Position numbers and translations under genes: made by a program. From an uncultured Sutterella sp. (lineage in GTDB: Bacteria; Pseudomonadota; Gammaproteobacteria; Burkholderiales; Burkholderiaceae_F): 7,515 bases of DNA. Numbering within the stretch: position 1 is the first letter of the stretch; every line of letters starts with the position of its first letter. The stretch lies in the NCBI GenBank assembly GCA_900542805.1, contig UQOW01000030.1:1-7515 (forward strand), read 5' to 3'. The notes beneath the pieces were generated by a model that was not told the origin of the DNA, did not search any database, and saw only the letters and a list, made by a program, of their open reading frames with translations. Of this stretch, positions 1 through 5,501 are shown one piece after another.

Positions 1-55
1 CTTGCCCCGTGACTCAGTAGGGAATCCTCGTCCTTCAGGGCGAGGAGGAAGTCAA
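1..55 (+). mobile_element. Right end of an IS200/IS605-family (TnpB-type) element
   Basis: The last bases of an IS200/IS605-type element whose body lies left of the window. A hairpin at 25-46 has a 9-bp stem (TCCTCGTCC with GGGCGAGGA, one T-G pair) and a TTCA loop. It is followed by GGAAGTCAA, ending at 55. This arrangement (hairpin, short purine stretch, terminal TCAA) is the classic right end recognised by the TnpA HUH transposase of this group. In TnpB elements the same DNA is the 3' end of the omega RNA scaffold. The guide would then be the flanking bases from 56 onward, starting CTTTTCGGAGTGATAG. No TnpB residues can be assigned with confidence within bases 1-24. The tnpB gene would be on the plus strand outside the window. 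The element boundary at 55 is inferred from family knowledge. Confidence 0.8.
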
Positions 56-1326
56 CTTTTCGGAGTGATAGCCCCGCGGCCTCGCTTTATTTCCTCACGG
101 CGCGCTCGGCTTTTGGCTTGTAAGAGGGGGCCGGGCACCCCCTGAGATTGCGGCGCAAAGGGATTGACGGTAAGGCGCGTCTTTACGTTGATTCCGAACG
201 AAGGATTTTGCGCATCGCCGCGTATTTCCGGATTTATCACTGTGACGGCATCGTACCGTTTTAGGGTAAAAAAGCCGAGATTTTGCGCGGATTTGTCGCC
301 CGTCTTCGCACTGATCGGAATGCGCCGTAGCCCGTCACAGAGTAGGTAACGAATACGCCCCGCCTTATTGAGCATGGCATCGGAGACAACGCGGTAATGC
401 GTCGTGCCGTCTTCGGTATGGGTATGTGCATTGCACATGTTTTGCAATGCAAAGAAGGTCATTTTCACGGAAAGACGTGTCAGGCCGGCCTCGCGGGCGA
501 TCTTTAACACATCGCTCGGAAAGCGTGTGAAAACTTCGGCGTGACACGTCGCGTCTGTCGTGTTGCTTTGAAAAATCGGACAGCGATGTGTTTTTTCAAC
601 TTGACTCGGACAGGGAGCAAGAACGGACATCCCGCCCTCAAGTAGGCGCATGGCAAGGTCAATGGTGTTGCGACTGACGTCTTTTAGTGCCGGCTCGCAG
701 AGTAAAAGAATGCCTTGTTCAGTCAAGTGTTCTTTCAGTGTCGTTAAAAGACGAAGGCGTTTTTCCTGACCGTTTGCCTCATTTTTCCAAAGTTCGTTTA
801 GCGTGTGACTTATAAGAATCACATCGAAAGACTCGTCAAGGATCAAAGAGTCGTTTTCCAGGTTCCGACACTTTATCTTGACCGTCACGTCGGATCGATC
901 GGCGGAAAAAATCTTACGTGCGCAGGTAAGGGCCTTCTCACTGGCATCGACGCATGTGAGAGTAAGCGACTTCTTTCGCATTCCCGATCGATCAAGGACA
1001 TCGATAAAGGCCATCGCAGCCGGGGCCGGTCCGCATCCGACGTCGAGAATGCGAAGCGAGGACTTTTGATGGATGTCCGTGCGAGAAAGAAAACTAGTAA
1101 CGGCAAACGTAATCTGCGCATACGTGATGCGGTAGTAATAAAGCAGGTAAGCCCCGAGGGACGCATCCTCATTCATGTATCCGGAGCCCGCTAGGGTACG
1201 CTTTCCCGTCAGTCCGCGCTGCAGCGACAACAAAGCGGCAGCCAAGCGTTTGATTTCTTCAGGGCGTAGCGGGCGTGAATCGCCGTTTTTTCTCCAGCAA
1301 CGCAAAAGGGTCGGGGTGTGGTCCAT
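52..1326 (-). CDS. Rsm22/METTL17-like SAM-dependent methyltransferase
   Basis: A 424-residue protein of the Rsm22 family, related to mitochondrial Rsm22/METTL17, which associate with the small ribosomal subunit. Rossmann motif I is LRILDVGCGPAP at 91-102, motif II LTLTCVDAS at 121-129, and a motif-IV-like FDVILISHTLNELW lies at 167-180. The family signature EPALKDVSRNT at 211-221 is followed by a cysteine set (C239, C249, C261, probably C330) matching the metal or Fe-S cysteines of the family. An N-terminal segment GYMNEDASLGAYLLYYY (49-65) also fits. The start ATG at 1324-1326 has no clear Shine-Dalgarno; a TAAAAT box at 1357-1362 could be its -10, but no good -35 is seen. The C-terminal 45 or so residues are basic and unlike a folded domain. 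The TGA stop (52-54) lies in the terminal GTCAA of the transposable element, so the original 3' end was probably altered. The exact substrate, rRNA or an assembly role, is unknown. Confidence 0.8.
   Translation of the reverse strand: MDHTPTLLRCWRKNGDSRPLRPEEIKRLAAALLSLQRGLTGKRTLAGSGYMNEDASLGAYLLYYYRITYAQITFAVTSFLSRTDIHQKSSLRILDVGCGPAPAAMAFIDVLDRSGMRKKSLTLTCVDASEKALTCARKIFSADRSDVTVKIKCRNLENDSLILDESFDVILISHTLNELWKNEANGQEKRLRLLTTLKEHLTEQGILLLCEPALKDVSRNTIDLAMRLLEGGMSVLAPCPSQVEKTHRCPIFQSNTTDATCHAEVFTRFPSDVLKIAREAGLTRLSVKMTFFALQNMCNAHTHTEDGTTHYRVVSDAMLNKAGRIRYLLCDGLRRIPISAKTGDKSAQNLGFFTLKRYDAVTVINPEIRGDAQNPSFGINVKTRLTVNPFAPQSQGVPGPLLQAKSRARREEIKRGRGAITPKS
125..143. other. GC-rich hairpin inside the methyltransferase 3' end
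   Basis: AGGGGG (125-130) and CCCCCT (138-143) form a 6-bp stem around a 7-base loop. It lies within the atypical C-terminal coding part of the methyltransferase gene. Neither strand has a T-tract after it, so it is not a standard intrinsic terminator. It may mark the former intergenic region of the gene before the element arrived; that is inference. Confidence 0.35.
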
Positions 1327-1447
1327 GGGTCTAGGGGCTATTTTCGAGTTTCCGCAATTTTAACGTGCTCGTCTGTACTGACGAAATTCTTTCTAAGTTG
1401 CCCTGATAGGGGGCGCATGAATTGTTTTTACTCATTGAGTTTGACGT

Positions 1448-1471
1448 TCTCACCTTAGTAAACGAGGGAGA
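1448..1471 (-). repeat. Right-end hairpin of the decayed TnpB element
   Basis: TCTC-A-CCT (1448-1455) pairs with AGGGAGA (1465-1471), giving 7 base pairs with one bulged A and a 9-base loop. It is followed on the minus strand by ACGTCAA. Compared with the right end at 1-55 the stem is shorter and bulged, which fits decay. A second hairpin, GCGGC/GCCGC at 1485-1498, sits just upstream on the minus strand, where omega RNA scaffolds usually carry additional stems. Confidence 0.65.
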
Positions 1472-1862
1472 TTTTCGACTGCGAGCGGCGTGCGCCGCAG
1501 ATCACTTCGGTCGATTCCTGCTGCCGATTCGGTGCCGCCTTTTGAAATCGCCCTGAATTCACTTGAGTTTTCTTCTTAGACTCCCCGCAGGCTAACGAGT
1601 TTTGCCCGCGCTCTTTGATGTTGATCGCACCCGCTGCGTCCGCGTTTTCCCGATGAGCGCAGGAGAGGCATTTGAACAATGCCGGCACCTTGCGAACCGA
1701 AAGTTCGGAGCAAAGCATCGCATAGCTCAGAGGGAAGGGAGGATCGGCAATTTGACGCTCTTTGTTTGATGCAAGCCTCCGGTTGTACACCCGGCGAAGC
1801 GGCTCATCTTATGAGGCCGGGCTCCGTCGGGAGTGAAACTTGAAGGAGCCCCATTTTCGCAT
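1455..1862 (-). pseudogene. tnpB: tnpB pseudogene (RNA-guided nuclease family), internal deletion plus frameshifts
   Basis: The open part (GTG at 1788-1790, 111 codons) joins two distant pieces of TnpB. VYNRRLASNKER and LSYAMLCSEL match the N-terminal helix-turn-helix/WED region near 'FVYNRALALQKER...LSYAxLCKEL'. Directly after comes ALFKCLSCAHRENADAAGAI, the second zinc-ribbon knuckle (C41, C44) and the final RuvC motif with its aspartate (D51). Some 250-300 residues are missing: the RuvC I and II motifs and the first CxxC. Upstream, TnpB-like text continues in shifting frames back to an ATG at 1860-1862: SFKF in one frame, SLPTEPGLI in a second, MSRFAGC in a third. That implies about three frameshifts, with an in-frame TAA at 1809-1811. 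Its own TAA stop (1455-1457) lies within the right-end hairpin, the normal overlap of tnpB and omega RNA. It cannot encode an active nuclease. Confidence 0.82.
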
Positions 1863-1906
1863 TAACACGGGGGCGTTATATGAAGTCTGCCTCCGATTTG
1901 CGCGGC

Positions 1907-1934
1907 TTATATCTTGTCCCTGAGGGACGGGGCC
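1907..1934 (-). repeat. Palindrome at the rlhA stop, resembling an IS200/IS605 right-end hairpin
   Basis: GTCCCTGAGGGAC (1916-1928) is a perfect palindrome (6+1+6) over the last codons of rlhA. Read on the minus strand with its flank it is CCCCGTCCCTCAGGGAC, close to the CCTCGTCCTTCAGGG core of the right end at 25-46. The GTCAA terminus is absent; AAGATATAAG follows instead. There is no T-tract, so it is a poor terminator. It may be an element remnant that supplied the rlhA tail, or a chance palindrome. Confidence 0.35.
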
Positions 1935-3841
1935 TTACGCCGCGATTGGGTAAGGACCATTTCGCAATGCCGGCAGTCAAACGAGGCAATATAGGTAAAG
2001 CCTTTGGGGTCGAGAAGCTCCAAGGGCTCAGGCTTTAGATGCCCGGCATTTCCTTTTTTAAAGGCCTCTTTCTTTTCTTTGCTGCCCTTGACGGACTTCG
2101 GGCATAGCCCCAAGTCGTGTCGCAGGCAATATCGGCAACGCATGAGCTCGCGCTCGTGTGTGTTTTCGCCTGTAAGTTCAAGGGCTTTTTCTGTAATCAT
2201 CAGTCCGTGTTCGAGCCAAAAGTCACGCGCGAGGCTGTTGGCGACATTGGCACGATAATCCGAGGAAAACCCCGTGGCATCGGCTTTTTTTCGTTCGGGA
2301 AGCGTGCGCGGTCGGCGCTTGGAAATTGTCTCTTGGAGTGCCTCGCAAGCCCGACGACGCAAAGCGTTTAAGAGGGAAGCGGGGATAAATAAGTCCTTGT
2401 TTCCCGTCAGAATCAGGTCCGAGACGGCAAAGACCGTATCGCCCGTTTTCGATAGTGCTTTTTTCACGGCCTCGGGCGTACGCGAAGGGTCTTTTGCTGC
2501 ATCAAGAGCGGCACCTTCTGTTACCGAGACCGCGTAGGGGCCGGTCCGTAACGTGAGCGTCAGTGCCGTGCTGCTTATATTTAAAGATGCAGAGACGGCA
2601 ATGTGTCGCTCGATACACGGACCCTCCAACGTTTTGAGAAACACGCGATCGGCATTTCGGAAAAGAGGAGCTCCTGTTGTCAGATCCGAGATTTTTCCGA
2701 TGGCCTCGAAGGGGTAAATCCGAATCAAGCGCCCGGCGGCCTCCGTCCGGTTTACACGTAGTCCCGTAAAGTCCCCTTTTTGCGTAAAGTACGCAAGGCC
2801 GTCTCCGTTATGTAGGTCGATTCCTTTTTTCGGGGCAATCAGAAGGGCGCGCCGTACAAAGTCTTTCTTTGCAACCGTACCGATTGCCTCGCCCGTACTT
2901 TTCGGGGTGTGCATTTGTGCAAGCCTTTCGGGACGCCCGTGTACGAAGGCTTCGCACGAGCCGCGATGAAAGGTTTTTTCCGGGTTCGGCGTAAACGAAA
3001 ACGTCGTCTTTCCGAGCGAAGCGCTTTGGCAGGTGTTTTCCTCGATGAGGCAATCGAGCGCTTTTCGGTAGTACGCCGTGATGTTTTTCACGTAGGAGGC
3101 ATCTTTCAGACGCCCTTCGATCTTAAAACTGCGGACACCGGCCTCGATAAGTTCACGTATGTTCCCGCACTGGTCGTTGTCTTTTAAGCTTAAGGCGTAG
3201 CAATGACTCTTGATGACGTCGCCCTTGTAGTCTTTGACCGTATAGGGCAGACGACAAAGTTGCGCACACGCCCCGCGATTGGCCGAACGGCCGCGCGTTG
3301 CCGCCGATAGGTAACACTGCCCCGAGTAACACACACACAGGGCCCCGTGAACGAAAAATTCCAGTGTCGCATTCGGGGCCGCTGCACGGCACGCCCGGAT
3401 TTGCTCCAAGGTCAGTTCCCGCGCCAAAACCACCTGCGAAAAGCCGACATCGGCAAGAAACCGCACTTTTTCGGGCGTTCGGATGTCGCACTGTGTTGAA
3501 GCATGAAACTCAATCGGAGGCAAATCCATCTTTAAAAAAGCCATGTCCTGGACGATTAACGCATCGACACCGGCTTCATAGGCGGTTAAGGCGGCTTTTC
3601 GGGCAGCTTCCAATTCGTCTTCGAAAAGAATCGTATTGAGAGTTAAGTACGTTTTAGCTCCGTACCGATGCGAGTAGGCGGCAACAGCCTCGATATCGGA
3701 CCAGGCATTCCCCGCCGCTTCCCGCGCACCGAAAGCCGGCCCCCCGATGTAGACGGCATCGGCTCCGGCATTGAGAGCTTGTAAGGCGACTTCCTTATTT
3801 TTGGCCGGACTTAGGAGTTCGAGAATCGGAATGTCGGACAT
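1907..3841 (-). CDS. rlhA: U32-family RlhA-like 23S rRNA 5-hydroxycytidine synthase
   Basis: A 644-residue U32-family protein, close in length to E. coli RlhA/YdcP (about 650) and much longer than TrhP/YegQ (about 450). RlhA makes 5-hydroxycytidine at C2501 of 23S rRNA using a prephenate-derived route; it is not a peptidase despite the family name. The N-terminal barrel starts LELLSPAKN (7-15) and continues GADAVYIGG (26-34). The U32 signature FVHGALCVCYSGQCYLSA lies at 163-180, with C169, C176, C192 and C196 available for the iron-sulfur cluster, then SFKIEGRLKDASYV at 238-251. A collagenase-like middle domain follows. The C-terminal CRYC...LC (C569, C572, C580) and DCRHCEM (C623, C626) form a second cysteine set typical of the long branch. 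No Shine-Dalgarno is visible before the ATG. The last residues overlap a palindrome resembling an IS right end. The RlhA branch is favoured; strict substrate identity is inferred. Confidence 0.83.
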   Translation of the reverse strand: MSDIPILELLSPAKNKEVALQALNAGADAVYIGGPAFGAREAAGNAWSDIEAVAAYSHRYGAKTYLTLNTILFEDELEAARKAALTAYEAGVDALIVQDMAFLKMDLPPIEFHASTQCDIRTPEKVRFLADVGFSQVVLARELTLEQIRACRAAAPNATLEFFVHGALCVCYSGQCYLSAATRGRSANRGACAQLCRLPYTVKDYKGDVIKSHCYALSLKDNDQCGNIRELIEAGVRSFKIEGRLKDASYVKNITAYYRKALDCLIEENTCQSASLGKTTFSFTPNPEKTFHRGSCEAFVHGRPERLAQMHTPKSTGEAIGTVAKKDFVRRALLIAPKKGIDLHNGDGLAYFTQKGDFTGLRVNRTEAAGRLIRIYPFEAIGKISDLTTGAPLFRNADRVFLKTLEGPCIERHIAVSASLNISSTALTLTLRTGPYAVSVTEGAALDAAKDPSRTPEAVKKALSKTGDTVFAVSDLILTGNKDLFIPASLLNALRRRACEALQETISKRRPRTLPERKKADATGFSSDYRANVANSLARDFWLEHGLMITEKALELTGENTHERELMRCRYCLRHDLGLCPKSVKGSKEKKEAFKKGNAGHLKPEPLELLDPKGFTYIASFDCRHCEMVLTQSRRKAPSLRDKI

Positions 3842-3930
3842 AGGGAATCAATCGTAGTTCGGGTTTGGGCGTTTCGAAGGAACTTTTTTATAAAAAACGG
3901 GCGAATCCTTTCACGACTCACCCCAGGGTA

Positions 3931-3959
3931 AGCATGGCACAAAAGAAAAAAATCGTCAA
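3931..3959 (-). promoter_or_regulatory. Candidate extended -10 promoter for rlhA
   Basis: On the minus strand, TTGACG (3954-3959) is separated by 17 bases from CATGCT (3931-3936), with TG one base before the hexamer (extended -10). The -35 is five of six to consensus; the -10 is weak. It would give a leader of roughly 85 bases. An alternative is TATAAA within the A/T palindrome at 3884-3897, nearer the gene but with a poorer -35. Confidence 0.4.
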
Positions 3960-3992
3960 TTAACAAGGGCGTTTCAAGTTTTTTCGGATAAG

Positions 3993-4021
3993 TAAACAAA
4001 TGTTACAAGTTAGTGTAATAT
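3993..4021 (+). promoter_or_regulatory. Candidate promoter for the dcuC-like gene
   Basis: TAAACA (3993-3998), a 17-base spacer and TAATAT (4016-4021) make a sigma-70-like promoter. The -35 matches four of six and the -10 five of six consensus bases. Transcription would start near 4028, leaving a leader of about 60 bases before the ATG at 4091. Confidence 0.45.
4003..4018. promoter_or_regulatory. Perfect inverted repeat TTACA-N6-TGTAA, candidate operator
   Basis: Half-sites TTACA (4003-4007) and TGTAA (4014-4018) are exact reverse complements spaced by six bases. The repeat covers the spacer and the first half of the -10 box of the candidate transporter promoter. A dimeric regulator bound here would block RNA polymerase, so repression is the natural reading. 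The regulator is not in the window. No FNR-type TTGAT-N4-ATCAA box is seen in this gap, although anaerobic control might be expected for a DcuC homologue. Confidence 0.45.
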
Positions 4022-4022
4022 A

Positions 4023-4090
4023 CCTATGTCACTCCGGTTTCGGAGCGATATGAGTTCAGTTGGGCAAACTTAAAACCATAGGGGGGAAAT
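4023..4090 (+). promoter_or_regulatory. Leader and strong Shine-Dalgarno of the dcuC-like gene
   Basis: GGGGGG at 4081-4086, four bases before the ATG at 4091, is a strong ribosome-binding site and fixes the start. The leader can form a small hairpin CTCCG-GTTT-CGGAG (4032-4045). CCTATG (4023-4028) is exactly complementary to CATAGG (4077-4082), which includes the first two G of the ribosome-binding run, so the leader could fold back on it. I recognise no known riboswitch. Confidence 0.45.
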
Positions 4091-5359
4091 ATGTCCTTTA
4101 CTGCTTGGATCGCCTTGGCTGTAATCTTCATTACAGTTTGGGCGCTCGTTAAACAATTCGAAACGCGACTCGTCCTGATTGCGGCCGGCCTTTTCTTGTG
4201 CGTGATCAGTCTCGCACCGATGACCGGTCTCAATCAGTTCGCAAAGTCCATGACGAATAATGCACTCATCATGGCAATTTGCGGATCGATGGGCTTTGCG
4301 TATACAGCGAGCTACATGGGTTGCGACCGCTCGCTCGTTCACTATCTGGCTTCGCCCGTTCGCGGTTTGGGCATTTTCCTGATTCCGGTTTGCACGATTA
4401 TCACGTTCTTCGTGAATATCGCGCTTCCGTCGGCTGCCGGCTGCGCGGCGGCTGTCGGTTCCACGCTCATCCCCGTGATGCTTCGCGCCGGTATCAGGCC
4501 TGCTGCTGCGGCGGCTGCCGTCTTGGCCGGTACGATCGGTTCGTATCTGTCGCCGGGCACCTCCCACAACCCGTTCGTTGCCAAGATGGCCGGCATGGAT
4601 GTGATGGATTTTATCGGCACGCACGCCACGTATTCGGTTATGTGCGGTGCGATTCTTGTTGTCGGCACTTTGATTGTCTGCTGGATTTTGGGCGACAACA
4701 AGGGTGACGTCAATGCCAAGATTGACGAATCCAAGCTGCAAAAAGACGACGACTTCAAGCCGAACGTCTTAAAGGCCGTTGTGATGATTGTTCCGATCGC
4801 CATTCTGGTTTCAGGTAGCGTTTGGTTCCCCTCCATTAAGATGGGTGTTGCGCAAGCCATGCTTATCGGTGCGATTTGCTGCTTGCTCACCGGTCGTTGC
4901 GATCTGCAGAGATTCTCTAAGGAATTCTTCAACGGTATGGGCAAGGGCTACGCCAACGTGATGGGTATCATCATTGCCGCGGGTGTGTTCGCTGCCGGTC
5001 TGCGCGCCGCCGGTTTGATCGACGTGTGCGTCGATGCGCTTAAGGAATCGAACGAATACGCTCGTTGGGGCGGTTCTCTCGGTCCGTGGATTATGGGTGT
5101 GATTACCGGTTCCGGTGACGCTGCGACGTTAGCCTTTAACGAAGCCGTGACTCCGCATGCCGAATCCTTCGGTATGACGATTCCGAGCTTGGGCGGTCTC
5201 GCGTTCTTAACGGGTGCCCTCGGTCGTACGATGTCCCCGCTTGCCGGCGTGACGATTTTGGTCTCCGGTATCGCGATGGTCAACCCGCTCGAAGTCGTCA
5301 AACGCACGGCGATTCCGTGCTTTATCGCCGTTATCGCCTGCGCGATCTTGATGGTCTGA
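4091..5359 (+). CDS. dcuC: DcuC-family C4-dicarboxylate transporter
   Basis: A 422-residue, very hydrophobic inner-membrane protein with about 10-12 predicted membrane segments. It belongs to the DcuC family, which in E. coli (461 residues) exports succinate and exchanges fumarate, malate or aspartate during anaerobic growth. Family hallmarks are IPVMLRAGIRPAAAAAAVLA (127-146) followed by GTIGSYLSPGTSHN (147-160), and ITGSGDAATLAFNEAVTPHA (338-357) near the second half, then LGRTMSPLAG (377-386). A charged central loop at about 201-225 separates the two halves. Nothing is missing at either end. Lysine is mostly AAG and arginine almost only CGT/CGC, unlike the neighbouring genes, suggesting high expression. 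The gene stands alone, diverges from rlhA, and ends before its own terminator. The exact substrate is not determined by sequence; members of this family in gut anaerobes may carry other organic acids. Confidence 0.82.
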   Translation: MSFTAWIALAVIFITVWALVKQFETRLVLIAAGLFLCVISLAPMTGLNQFAKSMTNNALIMAICGSMGFAYTASYMGCDRSLVHYLASPVRGLGIFLIPVCTIITFFVNIALPSAAGCAAAVGSTLIPVMLRAGIRPAAAAAAVLAGTIGSYLSPGTSHNPFVAKMAGMDVMDFIGTHATYSVMCGAILVVGTLIVCWILGDNKGDVNAKIDESKLQKDDDFKPNVLKAVVMIVPIAILVSGSVWFPSIKMGVAQAMLIGAICCLLTGRCDLQRFSKEFFNGMGKGYANVMGIIIAAGVFAAGLRAAGLIDVCVDALKESNEYARWGGSLGPWIMGVITGSGDAATLAFNEAVTPHAESFGMTIPSLGGLAFLTGALGRTMSPLAGVTILVSGIAMVNPLEVVKRTAIPCFIAVIACAILMV

Positions 5360-5371
5360 TCGCTTAAACAA

Positions 5372-5398
5372 AAACGCGTTCGAGATTCGGGCGCGTTT
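5372..5398 (+). other. Hairpin just after the dcuC-like gene
   Basis: AAACGCG (5372-5378) pairs exactly with CGCGTTT (5392-5398), a 7-bp stem with a 13-base loop, 12 bases past the stop codon. There is no T-tract after it, so alone it is unlikely to terminate. It could protect the mRNA 3' end or assist the terminator that follows. Confidence 0.45.
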
Positions 5399-5409
5399 GA
5401 GTTCAAAAG

Positions 5410-5443
5410 AACCGCATTCCTTGTTTCGGGGGATGCGGTTTTT
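5410..5443 (+). terminator. Rho-independent terminator of the dcuC-like gene
   Basis: AACCGCATTCC (5410-5420) pairs with GGGATGCGGTT (5430-5440), 11 bp with one T-G pair and a 9-base loop, running into TTTTT (5439-5443). Confidence 0.85.
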
Positions 5444-5450
5444 GCGTGGG

Positions 5451-5480
5451 TAAAAAAGCGACCGTGGGATTCGGTCGCTT
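5451..5480 (-). terminator. Rho-independent terminator of proC
   Basis: AAGCGACCG (5456-5464) and CGGTCGCTT (5472-5480) form a perfect 9-bp stem with a 7-base loop. On the minus strand it is followed by a run of six T (5452-5457, the first two within the stem). It lies 21 bases past the proC stop and separates it from the convergent transporter gene. Confidence 0.85.
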
Positions 5481-5501
5481 CCGGAAAAAGAAAAAGGAAA
5501 C

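Larger units (their letters stand above)
1441..1879 (-). mobile_element. Decayed, internally deleted TnpB-type IS (miniature derivative)
   Basis: A remnant of a second IS200/IS605-type element, in minus orientation. Its right end is at 1441: read on the minus strand, a hairpin at 1448-1471 is followed by AACGTCAA ending at 1441, the same terminus as the element at the window start. A tnpB pseudogene fills the body. Near the other end, 1863-1878 can form a hairpin (TAACGC-CCCC-GTGTTA on the minus strand, one G-T pair), a candidate left-end structure. The left boundary is uncertain. I place it after a possible TTCAT target or TAM motif (1880-1884), by analogy with insertion 3' of short T-rich motifs in this family. 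Total length is about 440 bp, against well over 1 kb for an intact element, so it cannot code for its own transposase or nuclease. It sits between rlhA and the methyltransferase gene. Confidence 0.75.

Noticed and set aside
805..1194. Plus-strand 129-codon open frame inside the methyltransferase gene
   Set aside because: It lies opposite conserved Rossmann motifs of the real gene, has no recognisable domain and no ribosome-binding site.
1327..1440. Short stem CCCT-GAT-AGGG (1401-1411) upstream of the methyltransferase gene as an operator
   Set aside because: Only four base pairs, common by chance, and not placed on a convincing promoter.
3153..3491. Minus-strand 112-codon Cys-rich frame in rlhA
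   Set aside because: It is an alternative frame over the U32 cysteine signature; the real frame matches the family.
3884..3897. TTTTTTATAAAAAA palindrome in the divergent gap as an operator or terminator
   Set aside because: It is a simple A/T palindrome with no GC stem. It may offer a -10 box but nothing more can be supported.
4070..4741. Minus-strand 223-codon open frame opposite the transporter
   Set aside because: The product is rich in Arg, Asn and His with no domain, typical of the antisense of a membrane protein gene with biased codons.
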